NCBI GenBank assembly: GCA_964526045.1
Contig: CAZGIF010000004.1
Span: 62,001 to 126,000 of the forward strand
DNA length: 64,000 nucleotides
DNA from: CAZGIF01 sp964526045
GTDB lineage: Bacteria; Patescibacteriota; Gracilibacteria; Absconditabacterales; Absconditicoccaceae
Reading direction: 5' to 3'
Program-made: the position numbers and the translations under genes
Shown here: piece by piece, positions 60,745 through 64,000 of the stretch
How positions within the stretch are numbered: the stretch's first letter is position 1
Layout of the letters: each line of letters begins with the position of its first letter
Notes under the pieces: generated by a model
Seen by the model: only the letters and a program-made list of their open reading frames with translations
Database searches by the model: none
What the model was told of the DNA's origin: nothing

Positions 60745-61629
60745 TTATACCGCAATTGGAGCCTTGATTCTTGGGTGAGGGTTATATCATTGCAAATCAA
60801 AATCTTCATACACAAAAGAAAAAATATCTGTTACGGCTGGATTTATATGCATGGTTGGAAGATCTCTTGGTGTTCTTGAAAGTTGTAATGCAACTTGATC
60901 CAAGTGGTTATCAAAAATATGAGCATCTCCGAGAGTGTGTACAAAATCTCCAAGCCCTAATCACGTCACCTGTGCAATCATCATTGTTAGCAAAGCATAA
61001 GATGCTATATTAAAAGGGACTCACAAAAAAACATCCGCAGATCTCTGGTATAATTGACAACTCAAACGTCAATCTGCTACATAAAACTGAAACAAAGAAT
61101 GACATGGAGGTAATAACATTGATCATGCTTGTACAGGATTGTATGCAACAACCAGATTTCTACGACTATGTGGATTATGTTTTAATGTATCTATAACTTG
61201 TTGGATTTGATCAATTCATTCACTATTAAAATTTCTCCACTGATAGCCATACACTGGTCATAAATCTCACCGTTTTTTTGCAAATGTATCGTCTTGGATT
61301 ATACGATCAACAAATGCTTCTTGTGTCATAACTCACAAAGGAGATCCTGCTTTTTGATATGCATCGTATGGTCGTTCGTCTCGAATATGTACACCATTTT
61401 TCACAAGATATTGAATATTCGTATCTCATTGCAAAAACCATAAAAGTTCATGTATAATTCATTTTATAAATACTTTTTTTGTTGTCAGTAGAGGGAATCA
61501 TTCACGCAAATTAAATCTCATTTGATATCCAAAAACAGATGTTACTGCTACTCATTGTCTAATTGATTCTTGTCATTTTTTTGTACCAGCTGCGAGGATG
61601 TGTTCCAATAAATCATGATATTGACGCAT
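60745..61629 (-). CDS. thyA: Thymidylate synthase (294 aa)
   Basis: Methylates dUMP to dTMP using methylenetetrahydrofolate. Catalytic Cys in [13 protein letters not shown], the folate/substrate site [33 protein letters not shown] and the C-terminal IKAPIAV ending are all present. Length (294) matches the family (264-316). The start is ATG ([10 protein letters not shown]). Downstream genes are convergent, with only 11 bases between stops. Confidence 0.97.
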
Positions 61630-61690
61630 ATAATTACAAAAAAGTATAAAACAATTGATTTTGTCTCTAATTTTTGTATAAGAAACAGTA

Positions 61691-63037
61691 ATGTACTATC
61701 AACAACAAATCACAACATTTTTTGTAAAAATACTAAAAATATCAATCTGACTGCGATCTGTGTCAGGTATTTTTTTTTGAGTTTGATTTTGATATCTCTT
61801 ATGATTCAAATCAGCAGATAATAGTGTACAAAACATTGAAGATATAGAAAAAAACTATCCAGTAGAAGATATTCCGATTGTAGGATTTATTTTTGATTCA
61901 TTTGATATTGCAGAAAAAAAAATAATCGTAGAAATGACATCAAATTTAGGAAAAGATAGAATTTTTCACATAACCCTTTCACCAAAAAAACATACTGCAC
62001 AAGAAGTTGCTGATTGAGTATATGACACAGAATATAAACATTTATTTTCTTTGATCAAAACACTAGATATAACTGTCATATTTAGGACAATGCACGAAAT
62101 GAATGGTGGACGATACCCGTGGGGTTCAGATCCAGAGTCTTTTAAAAAAGCACGAAAACATGTCTATTGACTTGCACAAGAAGCTTGATTAGACAATCAT
62201 AATATTCTCTTTTCATTCTCGGTAAATCATCGAGATGTTCCTACGTTTGAAGATATTCCGCATAAACAATCAACATTAATTTTTTGTGAACCTGACAAAA
62301 AAGCAACTCTAGGCTGTGCAACATTTGAAGATTATTACCCTTGAGATGCTTATGTAGATCTTGTTGGATTTAGTTTTTATAATCGAGGAAGATCAGTATA
62401 TAATAGGGCACGGATGCAACCAAGACAAATTCTTGACGACCCACGTTGGCGTACACTAGCAAGACTTAAATCACTTTGAAAACCTTTGTTTATAGATGAA
62501 GTAGGAACTGCATCTGTATGGTATAATTGACCATTTGATGCTACATGAACAAAAGCGAAAAAAATATATGAAACTGACTATAAGCGCAAAAATGAACGAC
62601 TATATAATCTCAAATTATTATTAGAAGAAGAAGAATCAATTGTTGGGGCAATGTACTTTAATTCAGATTTTACGCATTGATTGCAAAGATATTCTTGAGG
62701 AGAAACAGATTGGTCAGTTATCAATACATTTACAAAAAAAACCTACTATGCAATCTATGACCTCATGAGAGCAAATGAGGTATTACAAAACACAGCACTG
62801 CGAAAAATGTTTGATAGTAGTTATATCAAAACAAAACAAGATAAAATACGTATTCGTACTAGTCAGCAAGACATAATTGTGGCTTTAGCTTTGCGTATTA
62901 AACAAACGTCTCCAGACAAAGAAGAACAAAAAATTGCCATACAAAAAGTCAGAGATAGCTTAGTCAATATGACACCTTCTCAAGCAAAAATACGGACACA
63001 AAGACTTGATACCATAGAAAAACTACTTGCACATTAA
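61691..63037 (+). CDS. GH26-like glycoside hydrolase, membrane-anchored (448 aa)
   Basis: A GH26 (beta-mannanase-like) catalytic domain: FRTMHEMNGGRYPWG with acid/base Glu136, and PLFIDEVGT with likely nucleophile Glu270. An N-terminal membrane segment at ~20-42 anchors it outside the cell. The C-terminal ~70 residues are Lys/Gln/Arg-rich and helical, probably a separate module. The substrate could be mannan or another beta-glycan; GH26 also includes glucanases and xylanases. The gene is divergent from thyA by 61 bases. Confidence 0.82.
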
Positions 63038-63049
63038 TGTCTATTGTTT

Positions 63050-64000
63050 CTATTTTCACAATGAAGCCATAAGTTTTGCTTGATTTTCTATTGTCATAGT
63101 TTGAATAATGTCGTCAATATCTCCACTCAAAATTCACGGTAAATTTGATCGAGATTGTTTGATACGATGATCCGTTACTCTGTCTTGTGGAAAATTATAT
63201 GTACGTATTTTTTCAGACCTATCTCATGTTCCTATTTGATCTCATCTTATTTCTCTAGATTCTGCAGTCTTTTTTTCTTGTTCTAACTGATACAGTTTTG
63301 CTTTAAGTATATTTCGAGCTTTTTCTTTGTTATGCATTTGTGATTTAGAATCAGCAATTGTAACAATTATACCTGTTGGTTGATGACGCAATCTTACTCA
63401 CGTTTGGTTCTTATTAGCATTTTGTCATCACGCAGAAGAAGCAGCAAATGTATCCATCTCTACATCTTTTGGATCAATATCGACATGCACATCATCAATT
63501 TCTGGCATTATTGCAACCGTAATTGTAGATGTATGCACTCTTCATTGAGACTCAGTTTGTGGAATTCTTTGTACTCTATGTACACCACTTTCTCGTTTCA
63601 GTTTCTCATATACATTTTCTCAAGAAATCTTAATCATAGCAAATTTTAGTCAACCTATGTCAGAAAGTTGTTCTTCAACAACATCTGTTTTCCATGACTG
63701 TTTTTGTGCATACATCAAATATGCTCTCAACAATTCTGAAGCAAAAAGTCATGCTTCATCACCTCATGCAGCTGGTCTGATTTCCAAATAAATATTTTTA
63801 TCATCATCTTCATCTTTTGGTAACAATGCAATTTTTACTTTTTCTTCCAATGCTTTAAGAGTTTCTCTTCATTCTTGGATTTGCATATCTGCCAAATCTT
63901 TCATTTCTTGATCATCAGATTCTGCATAGATTTCTTTTCATTCTTGAACAGCATCATATGCTCCTATATACTCAATAGCCAATGTTTTAAGATCGCTAAG
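63050..64000 (-). CDS. prfA: Peptide chain release factor 1, N-terminus beyond window edge
   Basis: Class I release factor of RF1 type, recognising UAA and [36 protein letters not shown] (PQT fits the RF1 PxT stop-codon-reading motif) and [14 protein letters not shown] are present. The catalytic GGQ is encoded TGA TGA CAA, so its own glycines need the recoded tRNA. About 316 of ~355 residues lie in the window. RF1 without RF2 fits a code in which TGA is sense. The stop TAG lies 12 bases from the convergent GH26 stop. Confidence 0.93.

Overview
The window is AT-rich DNA from a bacterium that reads TGA as glycine (translation table 25), which points to the candidate-phyla groups Absconditabacteria (SR1) or Gracilibacteria (BD1-5). 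With the standard code almost every gene breaks into short pieces. With TGA as Gly, long frames appear that end at TAA or TAG, and universal glycines fall on TGA: the DnaE motif GPGRGSGAG, Walker A loops, the Fic motif HPFYDGNGR and the GGQ of a release factor. The only release factor seen is RF1-type, which fits loss of TGA as a stop. I cannot choose between the two phyla from sequence alone. No rRNA, tRNA or CRISPR array was recognised.

Layout. 1-1711: htpG (partial, minus). 1921-12753: an accessory block on the plus strand with a coiled-coil protein, a small membrane-anchored protein interrupted by TAA, a 1394-residue exported protein with a transglutaminase-like core, a small acidic protein and an ~1140-residue protein with two internal repeats. 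12783-15736: a Xer-type tyrosine recombinase, then a frameshifted kinase-fold gene lying between two copies of a repeat, one of which is a perfect 11-6-11 dif-like palindrome. 15767-17766: a Fic protein operon preceded by three tandem operator-like repeats. 18059-27398: a minus-strand operon with a PEP-utilising-enzyme-like protein, a histidine phosphatase, a lipoprotein and a 1617-residue anchored leucine-rich-repeat protein.

27517-33275: a TrmB-like regulator, an unknown gene, then an operon of a GalE-like SDR protein, malic enzyme and a KH-domain secretion-type ATPase. 33321-41538: AlbA_2/Schlafen-like protein, membrane protein, PP2C-like phosphatase, proS, a PIN-domain protein and small unknowns. 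Three accessory genes here sit between repeated copies of one terminator module. 41558-44071: an 837-residue protein with a calpain-like catalytic signature. 44215-52819: rlmH, a possible 40-residue ORF, topA, an unknown gene, a SIMPL protein, a dnaE lacking the PHP domain, and pheS.

52852-64000: secG, a solute-binding-like protein, a GT4 glycosyltransferase, a CBS-pair protein, a membrane-tethered helix-turn-helix protein, two small membrane proteins, two larger membrane proteins, thyA, a GH26-like glycosidase and prfA (partial). The core genes (replication, translation, secretion, dTMP synthesis) are ordinary. The unusual content is the set of very large exported or anchored proteins (transglutaminase-like, LRR, calpain-like) together with the Fic, PP2C and kinase-like signalling proteins. 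That content would suit an organism living on or in other cells, but this is inference.
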